Shown: positions 11,803-21,692, counted from the first letter of the stretch. The stretch: 64,000 bases of DNA from Sphingobium xenophagum NBRC 107872 (GCF_000367345.1 NZ_BARE01000023.1:24402-88401); one strand, 5' to 3'. Notes: a model not told the origin generated them from the letters alone. Numbers and translations: made by a program.

Positions 11803-13266
11803 ATGTCCACTTCCTTCCTTCGCCCGCCTTCCCTGCTCCGCCTGCTGGGTGCATGGCGCGCGCAGGACAGCGCCCAGCCCGCCTATCGCCAACTGGCGCA
11901 GGCGTTGCGGATGCTGGTGCTCGACGGGCGGGTGGGGCTGAACGTCCGCCTGCCGGGCGAGCGGGAACTGGCCGCCGCGCTTGGCCTGTCGCGCACGACG
12001 ATAGCGGCGGCGTTCGACCGGCTGCGGGACGAAGGCTATCTGGAAAGCCGGCAGGGGTCGGGCAGCGTCACCCGCCTGCCGCCGGGCCGGGTCGAACCGC
12101 CCCAGGCAGACATTGACATGATCACCGGCGGCAATCTGCTCAACTGGACCCATGCCGCGCTGCCCGCTGCGCCGGGCGTCGGTCGCGCAATGCAGGCGGC
12201 GGTCGAGGCGCTGCCCGCCTATCTGGGGGATCTGGGCTATGATCCGCTCGGCCTGCCCGTCTTGCGGCGCGCGGTCGCGGCCCATTTCGATCGGCGCGGT
12301 TGCCCGACGGATGCGGATCAGATCATCATCACCAATGGCGCGCAGCAGGGCTTTTCGCTGCTGCTCCATTGGCTTGCCGGGCCGGGCGATCGCGTCGTGA
12401 TCGACCACCCGACCTATCACAACGCGCTCCAGGCGTTGCAGCGCGCGCATGTCGTGCCGGTGCCGGTCGGCCTGCCGGCCCATGGCTGGGATATTGACGC
12501 CATGGACGCGGCTTTTCGCCAGACCGCGCCGCGCTTTGCCTATCTGATCGCCGATTTCCACAATCCCACCGGGCGCAGCATGGAGCCGGCGACTCGTCGC
12601 GCGCTGGTCGCGGCTGCCACGCGCAGCCACACGCCGCTGGTGATCGACGAAACGATGGTAGCGATGGGGCTGGATTTCGCCCCGCCCCCGCCGGTCGCGA
12701 TCCATGATCCGTCCGGGCGACAGGTCATCACCATGGGGTCGGCCAGCAAGATTTTCTGGGGCGGCTTGCGTGTGGGCTGGATTCGCGCCGATCCGCAGAC
12801 GGTCGCGGCGCTGGGCCGCCTGCGCACGACGACGGATATGGCCAGTCCCGTGGTCGAACAGCTTGCCGTGGCGCACCTGATCGACGCCGACGAAGGGCTG
12901 GGCGCGCGCGCCGACATGCTGCGCGGGCGGCGCGACCATCTGCTGGCGCTGCTCGAACAGCATCTGCCCCACTGGCGGGTCGAATCGCCTGCGGGTGGCC
13001 TGTCGCTCTGGGCCGAACTGCCCCGTGCGGAGGCAACCGCGCTCGCCGCACTGGCCGAAAGCCTGGGCGTGCGCGTCGCCGCCGGGCCGCGCTTCGGCGT
13101 CAGCGGCGCGTTCGAACGCTTCCTGCGCCTGCCCTTCACCCTGCCCGAAGCCCAGCTTGCGATCGGCGTGGAACGGCTGGTCCAGGCGGACGCCCATCTT
13201 CACGCACGGACCCCCAGGGGCCGCGACTCGCTGGCGCTCGCGCTGGAGGCGGACCGATTGATCTGA
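11803..13266 (+). CDS. MocR-family regulator (GntR HTH + aminotransferase)
   Basis: 487-aa transcription factor with an N-terminal GntR winged helix (LRMLVLDGRVGLNVRLPGER then LGLSRTTIAAAFDRL) and a C-terminal fold-type I aminotransferase domain. The PLP Lys is about K316 in MGSASKIFWGG; the preceding Asp is in VIDETM. Such proteins sense PLP or amino compounds and usually regulate the adjacent gene. Target by context: the divergent yczE-like gene. An ATG 12 codons upstream exists but lies in the operator. The gene ends in front of a long palindromic element. Confidence 0.9.
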   Translation: MSTSFLRPPSLLRLLGAWRAQDSAQPAYRQLAQALRMLVLDGRVGLNVRLPGERELAAALGLSRTTIAAAFDRLRDEGYLESRQGSGSVTRLPPGRVEPPQADIDMITGGNLLNWTHAALPAAPGVGRAMQAAVEALPAYLGDLGYDPLGLPVLRRAVAAHFDRRGCPTDADQIIITNGAQQGFSLLLHWLAGPGDRVVIDHPTYHNALQALQRAHVVPVPVGLPAHGWDIDAMDAAFRQTAPRFAYLIADFHNPTGRSMEPATRRALVAAATRSHTPLVIDETMVAMGLDFAPPPPVAIHDPSGRQVITMGSASKIFWGGLRVGWIRADPQTVAALGRLRTTTDMASPVVEQLAVAHLIDADEGLGARADMLRGRRDHLLALLEQHLPHWRVESPAGGLSLWAELPRAEATALAALAESLGVRVAAGPRFGVSGAFERFLRLPFTLPEAQLAIGVERLVQADAHLHARTPRGRDSLALALEADRLI

Positions 13267-13421
13267 AGAGTCTGTGCCGAAATGCGCCTTTGATGCATCC
13301 GCACCGGCCCACACGCCTACCCGACCGCCCACAGAGTGTATCCTGAATGGGAGGTCGGGTGGGGGTGTGGGCCGGTGCGGCAACTAAACTGCGCTCTTTC
13401 GCGCATTTCGGCACAGACTCT
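13267..13421. repeat. 155-bp palindromic element with 21-bp inverted ends
   Basis: Between the convergent MocR and pyrD genes. The ends are perfect inverted repeats: A + GAGTCTGTGCCGAAATGCGC at 13267-13287 and its complement at 13401-13421. Inside there is a second perfect pair of 16 bp, CCGCACCGGCCCACAC (13299-13314) and its complement (13365-13380). The unit could be a MITE-like or REP-like element, or act as a bidirectional terminator. No coding capacity and no clear target-site duplication were seen. Confidence 0.8.
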
Positions 13422-13436
13422 AAATGACAGCGCCCG

Positions 13437-14480
13437 TCAGGCGTCGATGCCGACAATCTGGTCGATGGTGGCAAAGCCGTCGCGCGCCATCAGCGTCTTG
13501 AGACCCTGATTGATCCGCTTCGCCAGATACGGCCCTTCATAGACCAGCGCGCTATAGAGCTGGACCAGCGATGCGCCTGCGCGGATGCGGGCATAGGCTT
13601 GCTCCGCATTGCCAATCCCGCCAACGCCGATCAGCGGCAGCCGATCGCCCAGCAAGCGACGGAAATCGCGTAGTTTTTGTAATGACAGGTCAGTCAGCGG
13701 CGCACCGGACAGTCCGCCCGTTTCCCCTGCATGGGCCGACCGCAGCGCCGGGCGCGTGATCGTGGTGTTGGACACGATCAGCGCGTCGATCCGGTGGTCG
13801 AGACAGGCGGCGGCAATATCTTCCACATCCGCCGGTTCCAGATCGGGCGCGACCTTCAGGAAAATCGGCGTGGCGCGGCTACCCCGTGCCGCCATCACCG
13901 CGCCCAGCAGCTCATCGAGCGCAGCGCGATCCTGCAAGGCGCGCAGGCCCGGCGTGTTGGGGGAGGAGATGTTGACCGTCAGATAGTCCGCCAGCGGGGC
14001 CATGACCTGAACCCCGGTGACATAGTCGGCGATCCGGTCGGTCGCATCCTTGTTCGCGCCGATATTGATGCCGATCACCGGCCCTTCCCCCACCGGGCGG
14101 CGATAGCGCGCGATCCGGTCCGCCGCCGCGCCCTGTCCGCCATTGTTGAAGCCGAAACGATTGATCACCGCCCTGTCCTCGACCAGCCGGAACAGCCGCG
14201 GGCGGGGATTGCCCGGCTGGGCCAGGGGGGTCAGCGTCCCCAGTTCGGCAAAGCCAAAGCCCAGCCCGTGCATCTTGTGCGCGACTCGCCCTTCCTTGTC
14301 ATAACCGGCCGCCAGGCCGACCGGGTTGGGGAAATGCAGTCCCGCAACCGTGCTGGCGAGCGCCGGATCGGGCGTCAGCGGGGCCGGAGTCGGCATCAGG
14401 CGCAGCGCGGCGATCGACAGATTATGGGCGCGCTCGGCATCCAGAGCGAACAAAAGCGGGCGGATCAGGCGGTAGGGCAT
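13437..14480 (-). CDS. pyrD: Dihydroorotate dehydrogenase (quinone)
   Basis: Class 2 membrane-associated dihydroorotate dehydrogenase, 347 aa from MPYRLIRP, catalysing dihydroorotate to orotate with quinone as acceptor in pyrimidine synthesis. Seen: the N-terminal membrane helix region (LIRPLLFALDAERAHN), PVGLAAGYDK, the class 2 signature NRFGFNNGG, the catalytic-Ser loop NISSPNTPGLR, and the FMN phosphate site GVGGIGNAEQAYARI. In-frame codons extend 25 residues upstream, but the family begins at the ATG at 14480. Confidence 0.95.
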   Translation of the reverse strand: MPYRLIRPLLFALDAERAHNLSIAALRLMPTPAPLTPDPALASTVAGLHFPNPVGLAAGYDKEGRVAHKMHGLGFGFAELGTLTPLAQPGNPRPRLFRLVEDRAVINRFGFNNGGQGAAADRIARYRRPVGEGPVIGINIGANKDATDRIADYVTGVQVMAPLADYLTVNISSPNTPGLRALQDRAALDELLGAVMAARGSRATPIFLKVAPDLEPADVEDIAAACLDHRIDALIVSNTTITRPALRSAHAGETGGLSGAPLTDLSLQKLRDFRRLLGDRLPLIGVGGIGNAEQAYARIRAGASLVQLYSALVYEGPYLAKRINQGLKTLMARDGFATIDQIVGIDA

Positions 14481-14573
14481 GGCCGCGCTATGCCAGCGGC
14501 GGGGCGGCCCGTCGAGTCGCTGTTGCAGCATGGCAACAGACTCGCCCCACGTCATTTCATAACAGGAAACGTC

Positions 14574-14642
14574 ATGTTTGGGATCGTTTTCGGCGAAAAA
14601 ATGTCTGATCCGTCCAATAATATTGCCGCGATTCGGGGGTAA
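14574..14642 (+). CDS. Possible 22-residue ORF in a short terminated transcript
   Basis: A 22-codon ORF (begins MFGIVFGEKMSDP, ends AAIRG) with AGGAAA 5-8 bases before the ATG. It is divergent from pyrD and is followed about 50 bases later by a strong intrinsic terminator on the same strand (14696-14730), with no other plus-strand gene ending there. The stretch is therefore probably the body of a small transcript: a small protein mRNA, a leader peptide or a small RNA. No family recognised. Confidence 0.4.
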   Translation: MFGIVFGEKMSDPSNNIAAIRG

Positions 14643-14695
14643 AGCGTCCCTGCGACCCGAAGGCTCTTAGGCTTCCAGCCGATGAGACCTTTTCC

Positions 14696-14730
14696 TGACC
14701 CGGCAATGCAAATTGCCGGGTCATTTTTTT
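14696..14730 (+). terminator. Rho-independent terminator
   Basis: A perfect 12-bp stem (TGACCCGGCAAT at 14696-14707 with its complement at 14712-14723), a GCAA tetraloop and seven T at 14724-14730. T-run polarity makes it a plus-strand terminator. The only plausible transcript upstream on that strand is the short one containing the 22-codon ORF. Confidence 0.9.
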
Positions 14731-14830
14731 GTGCGGCGCAACAGAAAACAACAAAAGTTACGATTCATTATCCATCCTGCTTGCGCGGCGGCGATGTTGG
14801 CGCATAGTAAATCCCAACTGGGGTAAGAAT

Positions 14831-15775
14831 ATGGGGTCGCATAACATCGACAGGACCGGGGGCGGTGTCGCTCTGCCGGACGACCGGGGGCCACTATCCT
14901 ATACCGTGGCGGCTGCGCAGGGGCCGGTGCGGTTGCGTTACTTTGCCCCACCGGAACATTTACGCGCCTATTTCGGCTCGCTCTATCTGTTCACTGTGTC
15001 GGCGGACCAATATGCCGACGCGACCCGTGCCGATGTGCCACAATTGCGCTTCATGCTGAGCGGCGGGGGCCATTATCATTTTCAGGACGGCGTAGCGATG
15101 GCGACGCCCGACGTCTGCCTGCTTGGCCCCACCATGGGCGCAACCCGGTTCGAACTGGACCGGCCCGCACGCGTCGTGGGCATTTCGCTGCTGCCCGCCG
15201 GCTGGCTGGCTCTTTATGGCAAGGATGCCAGTCTGCTGGCGGACCGCCTGTGTGACATGGCGGCGGAAAAGGGCGATGCCTATACACGCCTGCTCGATGA
15301 TCTGCGCGCGCTGGACGATGATCAGGCGGACGTTATGGCGGCGCTGTGCTGGGCGCGATTGGGCGCAAAGATCAAACCGCCGCGCCGGGCCATCTGGACG
15401 CTGCTCCATGCGGTCGACGCCTGGCTGATGGACGAAGGGTCGCCGCGGATCGAGATATTGGCCGAAACCACTGGCCTGTCCCCGCGCCAGCTCGCCCGGT
15501 TGACCAACAAATATTATGGCGCGCCGCCCAAATTGCTGGCCCGCAAATATCGCGCTTTGCGCTGTTCGGCCAAGATCGCGCTCGATCGGGAAAGCTGGCA
15601 ACTCATGTGCGAGGAAGCGGGCTTTTACGACCAGTCCCACTTCATCCGGGAAATCAAGCATTTCATCGGCCTGACCCCGCACCAGTTGCAGACCGAACCG
15701 TCCGCCGTCGCGCAACTGACCCTGCTGCGCCGGTCGCTGGGCGGGGATGTGGCGACGCTCAACCGCCTGAGCTGA
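14831..15775 (+). CDS. AraC family transcriptional regulator
   Basis: 314-aa regulator. The C-terminal AraC/XylS double helix-turn-helix is visible (ILAETTGLSPRQLARLTNKY, then CEEAGFYDQSHFIREIKHFI and GLTPHQL). The N-terminal domain begins LSYTVAAAQGPVRLRYFAPPEHLRAYFGSLY, a DUF6597-like cupin-type sensing region. GGGTAAG precedes the ATG at 14831. No adjacent gene is an obvious target; it sits between the small terminated transcript and the suf operon, facing the latter. Ligand unknown. Confidence 0.88.
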   Translation: MGSHNIDRTGGGVALPDDRGPLSYTVAAAQGPVRLRYFAPPEHLRAYFGSLYLFTVSADQYADATRADVPQLRFMLSGGGHYHFQDGVAMATPDVCLLGPTMGATRFELDRPARVVGISLLPAGWLALYGKDASLLADRLCDMAAEKGDAYTRLLDDLRALDDDQADVMAALCWARLGAKIKPPRRAIWTLLHAVDAWLMDEGSPRIEILAETTGLSPRQLARLTNKYYGAPPKLLARKYRALRCSAKIALDRESWQLMCEEAGFYDQSHFIREIKHFIGLTPHQLQTEPSAVAQLTLLRRSLGGDVATLNRLS

Positions 15776-15831
15776 GGCAAGAGCAAAGCCAAAAAAGCCT
15801 TGATAATTGATGCGGGCGGGACCAAATGCCC

Positions 15832-15854
15832 AATCAGACGAATTTAGTCTGATT
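15832..15854 (+). promoter_or_regulatory. Palindrome upstream of the suf regulator
   Basis: AATCAGAC (15832-15839) and GTCTGATT (15847-15854) form a perfect inverted repeat with a 7-base spacer, 22 bases before the start of the Rrf2 regulator. Rrf2 proteins such as IscR bind dyads of similar size and often regulate their own operon, so this is a candidate autoregulatory site for the whole suf operon (inference). Confidence 0.5.
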
Positions 15855-15875
15855 TGAGAATGGTTCGCAACGCGC

Positions 15876-16282
15876 ATGAAATTGTCCAGCTTCGCTGACT
15901 ATGCCGTGGTCCTGATGTCGGCCGCCGCGCGCCATTGCGGCGCGGCCAAGATGAACGCGACGACGCTGAGCGCGGAAACCGGCATTCCGCTGCCTACCGC
16001 GCAGAAGCTGGTGAGCCGCCTGTCTGCTGCGGGCCTGCTCGAATCAAGTCGTGGCACCGGGGGCGGCGTGCGCCTGTCGCGTCCCCCCGCCACGATCACG
16101 CTGGCCGACGTGGTGGAGGCGGTCGAAGGGCCGATCGCCATGACCGCCTGTGCCGACACCGGCGCACATGACTGCACGCTGGAGCAGGACTGCCGCATCC
16201 GCCCGCATATGAATGTGGCGAACATGGCGATCCGTTCGGCGCTGGCCGGGGTTACGATCGCGAGTTTGACGAGAGAATTGGC

Positions 16283-16286
<4 letters not shown>
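15876..16286 (+). CDS. Rrf2-family SUF system regulator
   Basis: 136-aa Rrf2/IscR-like transcription factor heading the suf operon. An N-terminal winged helix ([22 protein letters not shown], then [12 protein letters not shown]) is followed by three Cys, C92, C100 and C106, positioned as the iron-sulfur ligands of IscR. It probably senses cluster status and adjusts suf transcription. It overlaps sufB by ATGA (stop inside the sufB start), showing translational coupling. The symbol sufR is used for several unrelated proteins, so none is given. Confidence 0.92.
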
Positions 16287-17770
<1,484 letters not shown>

Positions 17771-17809
17771 GGTCGCTCACGCCCCGTGATCAGGCGTACC
17801 GCCTAAACT

Positions 17810-18240
17810 CCCCTCCCCTTCAGGGGAGGGGCCGGGGGTGGGGGCTGTCGGTTGAGCGCCTCGCTCAATTGGATGGCTTCGCTCACGACATGCGTCGTGA
17901 TCCCACCGAACCGGAAAAACGCTTATGGACTCGTTTGTCCCGTTCCCAACTCGGTGGCCATAAATTCCGCCGCCAATCAGTCATAGGCCCGTTCATTGCC
18001 GATTTCTTTTGTCCGCAAAAGGGGTTGGTCATCGAAGTGGATGGCGACACACATGATATTTTGGCGGACCTCAAGCGCGATGCAGCATTGAACAGGCTTG
18101 GCCTTTCGGTGCTGCATGTCGGCAATGCAGATGTGATCAGCAATCTTGACGGGGTGTGCGAAACGATCCTGCATCGGCTTGAACAGGCTCCGGATCGTTG
18201 GGCATACCCCCACCCCAACCCCTCCCCTGAAGGGGAGGGG
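17810..18240. mobile_element. DUF559 element bounded by inverted palindromes
   Basis: The insertion between sufB and the next suf gene is bounded by two inverted copies of a 22-bp palindrome: CCCCTCCCCT-TC-AGGGGAGGGG at 17810-17831 and its exact complement at 18219-18240. Each copy is followed inward by a related G-rich or C-rich tract (CCGGGGGTGGGGG on the left, CCCCCACCCCAA on the right). The 431-bp unit contains only the DUF559 gene. The structure resembles a small mobile unit or a REP-like repeat pair carrying a nuclease-like gene. Confidence 0.7.
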
Positions 18241-18270
18241 CTTTCTCCCTCTCAAGGAACAGAATTTTGA
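17890..18270 (+). CDS. DUF559 endonuclease-like protein
   Basis: About 126-aa protein of the DUF559 family (Vsr-like, PD-(D/E)XK fold endonuclease domain). Seen: MRRDPTEPEKRLWTRLSRSQLGG, FRRQSVIGPFIADFFCP and the putative catalytic core GLVIEVDGDTHD. The function of stand-alone DUF559 proteins is unknown. The reading frame stays open upstream to a GTG at 17767 overlapping the sufB stop, but that part only translates the palindromic repeat, so 17890 is preferred. Its C-terminus also reads through the right repeat and ends inside the start of the next gene. Clearly foreign to the suf pathway. Confidence 0.75.
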   Translation: MRRDPTEPEKRLWTRLSRSQLGGHKFRRQSVIGPFIADFFCPQKGLVIEVDGDTHDILADLKRDAALNRLGLSVLHVGNADVISNLDGVCETILHRLEQAPDRWAYPHPNPSPEGEGLSPSQGTEF

Positions 18271-18722
18271 GCGACGAAGACGATATTCAGGATGCCCTCG
18301 CGGATTTTGCGGAGGATGTTGGCAATGGCCAGTCATGGACCGCCGCGATCCGCATCCTGACTGAGGATTATGAGCTGGAGGAAGGCGAGCTGGAACAGCG
18401 CGCCCGCGCCGATTTCGGCGATCTCGACACATTCGAGGCCGACAGCCGCGCCGCGCTGGACAAGGCGGACGCCGCCATGACCGAGAAGCTGCGCAAGGAC
18501 AAGGCGTTCCACAAGGCGAAGGCCCCCAACCTGGCCCGCATGGGTCCGGTCAGCGAATTCGTGGTGGCGCTGCTCGAAAAAGGGCCGCCGGAAGAGAATG
18601 TCGACTGGTGGCCCTATATGCCGATCAAGCGGCATATCGACACGCTGTTTCCGGCGCCCGGTGACGTGCGGGACATGGCCTTCTGGACCGCCCGCACGCT
18701 CCAGCGCGCGCACGAAGGATAA
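18267..18722 (+). CDS. Hypothetical protein in the suf operon
   Basis: 151-aa acidic protein, start MSDEDDIQDALADFAEDVG, from a TTG codon with AAGGA 8 bases upstream. No recognised domain; helical character, a Trp-rich motif NVDWWPYMPIKRHIDTLFP and no membrane segment. It ends directly before sufC (the sufC ATG follows the stop without a gap), so it is part of the operon. The unusual TTG start lies just past the right end of the DUF559 element, which may have replaced the original start region. Confidence 0.7.
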   Translation: MSDEDDIQDALADFAEDVGNGQSWTAAIRILTEDYELEEGELEQRARADFGDLDTFEADSRAALDKADAAMTEKLRKDKAFHKAKAPNLARMGPVSEFVVALLEKGPPEENVDWWPYMPIKRHIDTLFPAPGDVRDMAFWTARTLQRAHEG

Positions 18723-19484
18723 ATGATGCTGACGATCGACCAACTGACCAATGAAATTGACGGCAAGGCGATCCTGAAAGGCCTGTCGCTCCAGATCAAC
18801 GCGGGGGAAATCCACGCGATCATGGGGCCGAACGGCGCGGGCAAATCGACGCTGGCCTACACGCTGGGCGGCCGTCCCGGTTATGAAGTGACCGGCGGCA
18901 CCGCGACGTTCGATGGCGCTGACCTGTTCGATCTCGACCCGCATGAACGCGCCGCCGCCGGCCTGTTCCTGGGCTTCCAGTATCCGGTCGAAATCCCCGG
19001 CGTCTCCAACCTCCAGTTCCTGCGCGAAAGCCTCAACAGCCAGAAGCGCGCGCGCGGCGAAAAGGAACTGAATGGCGGCGAATTCATCCGCCTCGCCAAG
19101 GAAAAGGCCGCTTTGCTCGGCCTCGACATGGATATGCTCAAGCGCCCGGTGAATGTCGGCTTTTCGGGCGGCGAAAAGAAGCGCGCCGAAATGGTGCAGA
19201 TGGGCATCCTCGATCCCAAGCTGGCGATCCTCGACGAAACCGACTCCGGGCTGGACATCGACGCGCTCAAGATCGTGGGCGCTGGCATCAACGCGATCAT
19301 GCGCAAGCCCGAAAAGGCCGTGCTGCTCATCACCCATTATCAGCGCCTGCTCGACTATGTGAAGCCTGACTATGTCCATGTGCTGGCTGGCGGGCGGATC
19401 GTGAAGTCGGGCGGCCCGGAACTGGCGCTCGAACTGGAACGTGAAGGCTATTCTGATGTGGTTGGGGCCGAGGTGGTCGGATAA
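18723..19484 (+). CDS. sufC: Fe-S cluster assembly ATPase SufC
   Basis: ABC-type ATPase of the SufBCD complex, 253 aa. Walker A (GPNGAGKSTLAYTLGG), signature (GFSGGEKKRAEM) and Walker B (LAILDETDSGLDIDAL) are intact. It powers cluster assembly on SufB/SufD in the cytoplasm. Start is one of two adjacent ATG codons right after the preceding stop. Confidence 0.97.
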   Translation: MMLTIDQLTNEIDGKAILKGLSLQINAGEIHAIMGPNGAGKSTLAYTLGGRPGYEVTGGTATFDGADLFDLDPHERAAAGLFLGFQYPVEIPGVSNLQFLRESLNSQKRARGEKELNGGEFIRLAKEKAALLGLDMDMLKRPVNVGFSGGEKKRAEMVQMGILDPKLAILDETDSGLDIDALKIVGAGINAIMRKPEKAVLLITHYQRLLDYVKPDYVHVLAGGRIVKSGGPELALELEREGYSDVVGAEVVG

Positions 19485-19612
19485 CGGAATATCTGTCCTA
19501 TCGCGGTGAAATACGAGATAATATACTTAAGTTACAAAGGCTTATACCGAAAACACCGTGCATATGGACGAAGTTGGACGAGTTTGAACCGCAAGGCATT
19601 GAAAACAAAGCG

Positions 19613-20365
19613 ATGAACATGTTGGACCTTCCCACCCGCCGCGACGAAAGCTGGCGTTATAGCGACCTTTCGGCGCTCCAGAGCGTCTGGCCGCTGCCCG
19701 CGCCGGTGCGAATCGACGTTGCGGCGGGCGAAGCGGCGCATCACCATCTGTTGCAGGACGCAGCCGATGGCGCGACGGCGGTGCATGATTATGTCGTGAC
19801 CGTGGCCGATGGCGCGCGCTGCGATTTTCACGTCCTCAACATTGGCGGCCAGCTGGGGCGGGTGACGATCGACGTGACGCTGGGTCGGGGCAGCCATTTC
19901 GAGCTGGGCGGCGCCATTCTGGGCAGCGGTGATCAGACGTTGGAAATCGTCACCAGCGTCACCCATGCGCAGCCCGACGCGACCAGCGGCCAGACGATCC
20001 GCTCGATCCTGAGCGAGCGCGCCACCGGCAGCTATCTCGGCAGGATCGCGGTCGCCCGCGACGCGCAGCGCACTGACGCCTTCCAGTCGGTCAAGGCCAT
20101 GTTGCTGGATCGCACCGCGACCGCCAATGCCAAGCCGGAACTGGAAATCTATGCCGACGACGTGAAATGCGCCCATGGCGCGACCGTAGGCGAACTGGAC
20201 AAGGCAGCGCTTTTCTACATGGCCTCGCGCGGGATGGACCCGGCGACCGCCAAGACGCTGCTGTTGCGCTCCTTCGTGGCGGGCGTGTTCGACAGCGTGG
20301 CGGACGAGGCGGTGAAGGACAGGCTCGAAGCGGCGGCGATCGCCAAGCTGGAGGCAATGGTATGA
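19613..20365 (+). CDS. sufD: Fe-S cluster assembly protein SufD
   Basis: Third subunit of SufBCD, about 250 aa, which is short compared with enterobacterial SufD. Recognised from LPTRRDESWRYSDLSAL at the N-terminus and the beta-helix C-terminus KPELEIYADDVKCAHGATVGELDKAALFYMASRGMD. A TTG 13 codons upstream also opens the frame, but family members start near MNMLDLPTRRDE. About 130 AT-richer bases separate it from sufC, more than elsewhere in the operon. Downstream, a palindromic repeat separates it from sufS. Confidence 0.93.
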   Translation: MNMLDLPTRRDESWRYSDLSALQSVWPLPAPVRIDVAAGEAAHHHLLQDAADGATAVHDYVVTVADGARCDFHVLNIGGQLGRVTIDVTLGRGSHFELGGAILGSGDQTLEIVTSVTHAQPDATSGQTIRSILSERATGSYLGRIAVARDAQRTDAFQSVKAMLLDRTATANAKPELEIYADDVKCAHGATVGELDKAALFYMASRGMDPATAKTLLLRSFVAGVFDSVADEAVKDRLEAAAIAKLEAMV

Positions 20366-20384
20366 ACGCTGTTCCATCCCACTC

Positions 20385-20467
20385 CGTCATCCCGGACTTG
20401 ATCCGGGATCCAGGGCGGCACGCATGGTGTGGGAGACTCTGGATGCCGGATCACGTCCGGCATGACG
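20385..20467. repeat. Palindromic repeat inside the suf operon
   Basis: Two 29-bp inverted arms with three mismatches: one starting CGTCATCCCGGACTTGATCC at 20385 and the complement of a related copy at 20439-20467, separated by 25 bases. This type of intergenic palindrome (GTCATCCCGGAC... with GTCCGGCATGAC) resembles those dispersed in sphingomonad genomes. It sits between sufD and sufS and could stabilise or attenuate the operon mRNA. Confidence 0.8.
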
Positions 20468-20483
20468 AGGAAGGTAAAATCCT

Positions 20484-21692
20484 GTGAGCGTCATCGCCCC
20501 CGAACGCCTGTCGCTCCGCGCCGATTTCCCCGGCGTCCTCGACTGGCATTATCTCGACAGCGCCGCCACCGCGCAAAAGCCGCAGGCGGTGATCGACGCC
20601 ATCGCCCGCGCCTATGGTCCCGACTATGCCACCGTTCATCGCGGCGTCTATGCGCGGTCCGCCAACATGACGCTCGCCTATGAATCGGCCCGGCGCAAGG
20701 TGGCCGGTTTCATCGGCGCGAAGTCAGACAGCGAAATCGTCTATGTCCGCGGCGCGACCGAAGGGATCAACCTGGTCGCGCAATGCTGGGCGGGCGAACA
20801 GCTGAAGGCGGGCGATCGCATCCTCCTGTCCACGCTGGAACATCACAGCAATATCGTGCCGTGGCAGATGGTGGCGGAAAAGGTCGGCGCCCATATCGAC
20901 GTCGTGCCGCTGACCGATGATGGCCGGATCGATCTTGACGCGATGCGCGCGATGATCACGCCCCGGCATCGCATGGTCGCGCTCGCCCATGTGTCCAACG
21001 TGCTGGGCAGCGTGCTGGATTGCCGCCGCGCCGCCGACATCGCGCATATGGTCGGCGCGCGGATATTGATCGACGGTTGCCAGGCCGTGCCGCGCCTCGC
21101 CGTCGACGTTCAGGCGCTCGATTGCGATTTCTACGTCTTTTCCGCACATAAACTCTACGGCCCGACCGGCATCGGCGTGCTGTGGGCGCGGCAGGAACTG
21201 CTCGACGCCATGCCCCCCTATCAGGGCGGCGGATCGATGATCGACAAGGTGACGTTTGAAAAAACGACCTACGCCCCCGCGCCGACCCGGTTCGAAGCGG
21301 GAACGCCCCACATCAGCGGCGTGATCGGCCTGTCGGCGGCGATCGATTATGTGCATGCGATCGGGCTGGACGCCATCCACGCGCATGAATGTGCGCTGGT
21401 GGCGCAGGCTCGCGCGGCGCTCGACAATCTCAACAGCGTGCGGGTGTTCGGGCCGGACGACAGTGCGGGCATCCTCTCCTTTGAAGTCGAGGGGGTGCAT
21501 CCACACGATGTCGGCACCATATTGGACGAAGCAGGCGTCGCGATCCGTGCCGGGCATCATTGCGCCCAGCCGCTGATGCGCCATCTGGGCGTGGAGGCGA
21601 CCGCACGGGCCAGCTTTGGCATTTATAGCGATCAGGGCGACGTCGATGCGCTGGTCGCGGGTTTGGAACGGGTAAGGAAGATCTTCGGATGA
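20484..21692 (+). CDS. sufS: Cysteine desulfurase SufS
   Basis: Group II cysteine desulfurase (PLP), 402 aa, which mobilises sulfur from cysteine as a persulfide for the Suf scaffold. The PLP Lys lies in FYVFSAHKLYGPTGIG and the catalytic Cys is C360 in RAGHHCAQPLMRHLGV. It starts at GTG 20484 with AAGG upstream. The stop overlaps the start of sufT (ATGA). No sufE or sufU gene lies in this operon, so the sulfur-transfer partner must be elsewhere. Confidence 0.97.
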   Translation: MSVIAPERLSLRADFPGVLDWHYLDSAATAQKPQAVIDAIARAYGPDYATVHRGVYARSANMTLAYESARRKVAGFIGAKSDSEIVYVRGATEGINLVAQCWAGEQLKAGDRILLSTLEHHSNIVPWQMVAEKVGAHIDVVPLTDDGRIDLDAMRAMITPRHRMVALAHVSNVLGSVLDCRRAADIAHMVGARILIDGCQAVPRLAVDVQALDCDFYVFSAHKLYGPTGIGVLWARQELLDAMPPYQGGGSMIDKVTFEKTTYAPAPTRFEAGTPHISGVIGLSAAIDYVHAIGLDAIHAHECALVAQARAALDNLNSVRVFGPDDSAGILSFEVEGVHPHDVGTILDEAGVAIRAGHHCAQPLMRHLGVEATARASFGIYSDQGDVDALVAGLERVRKIFG

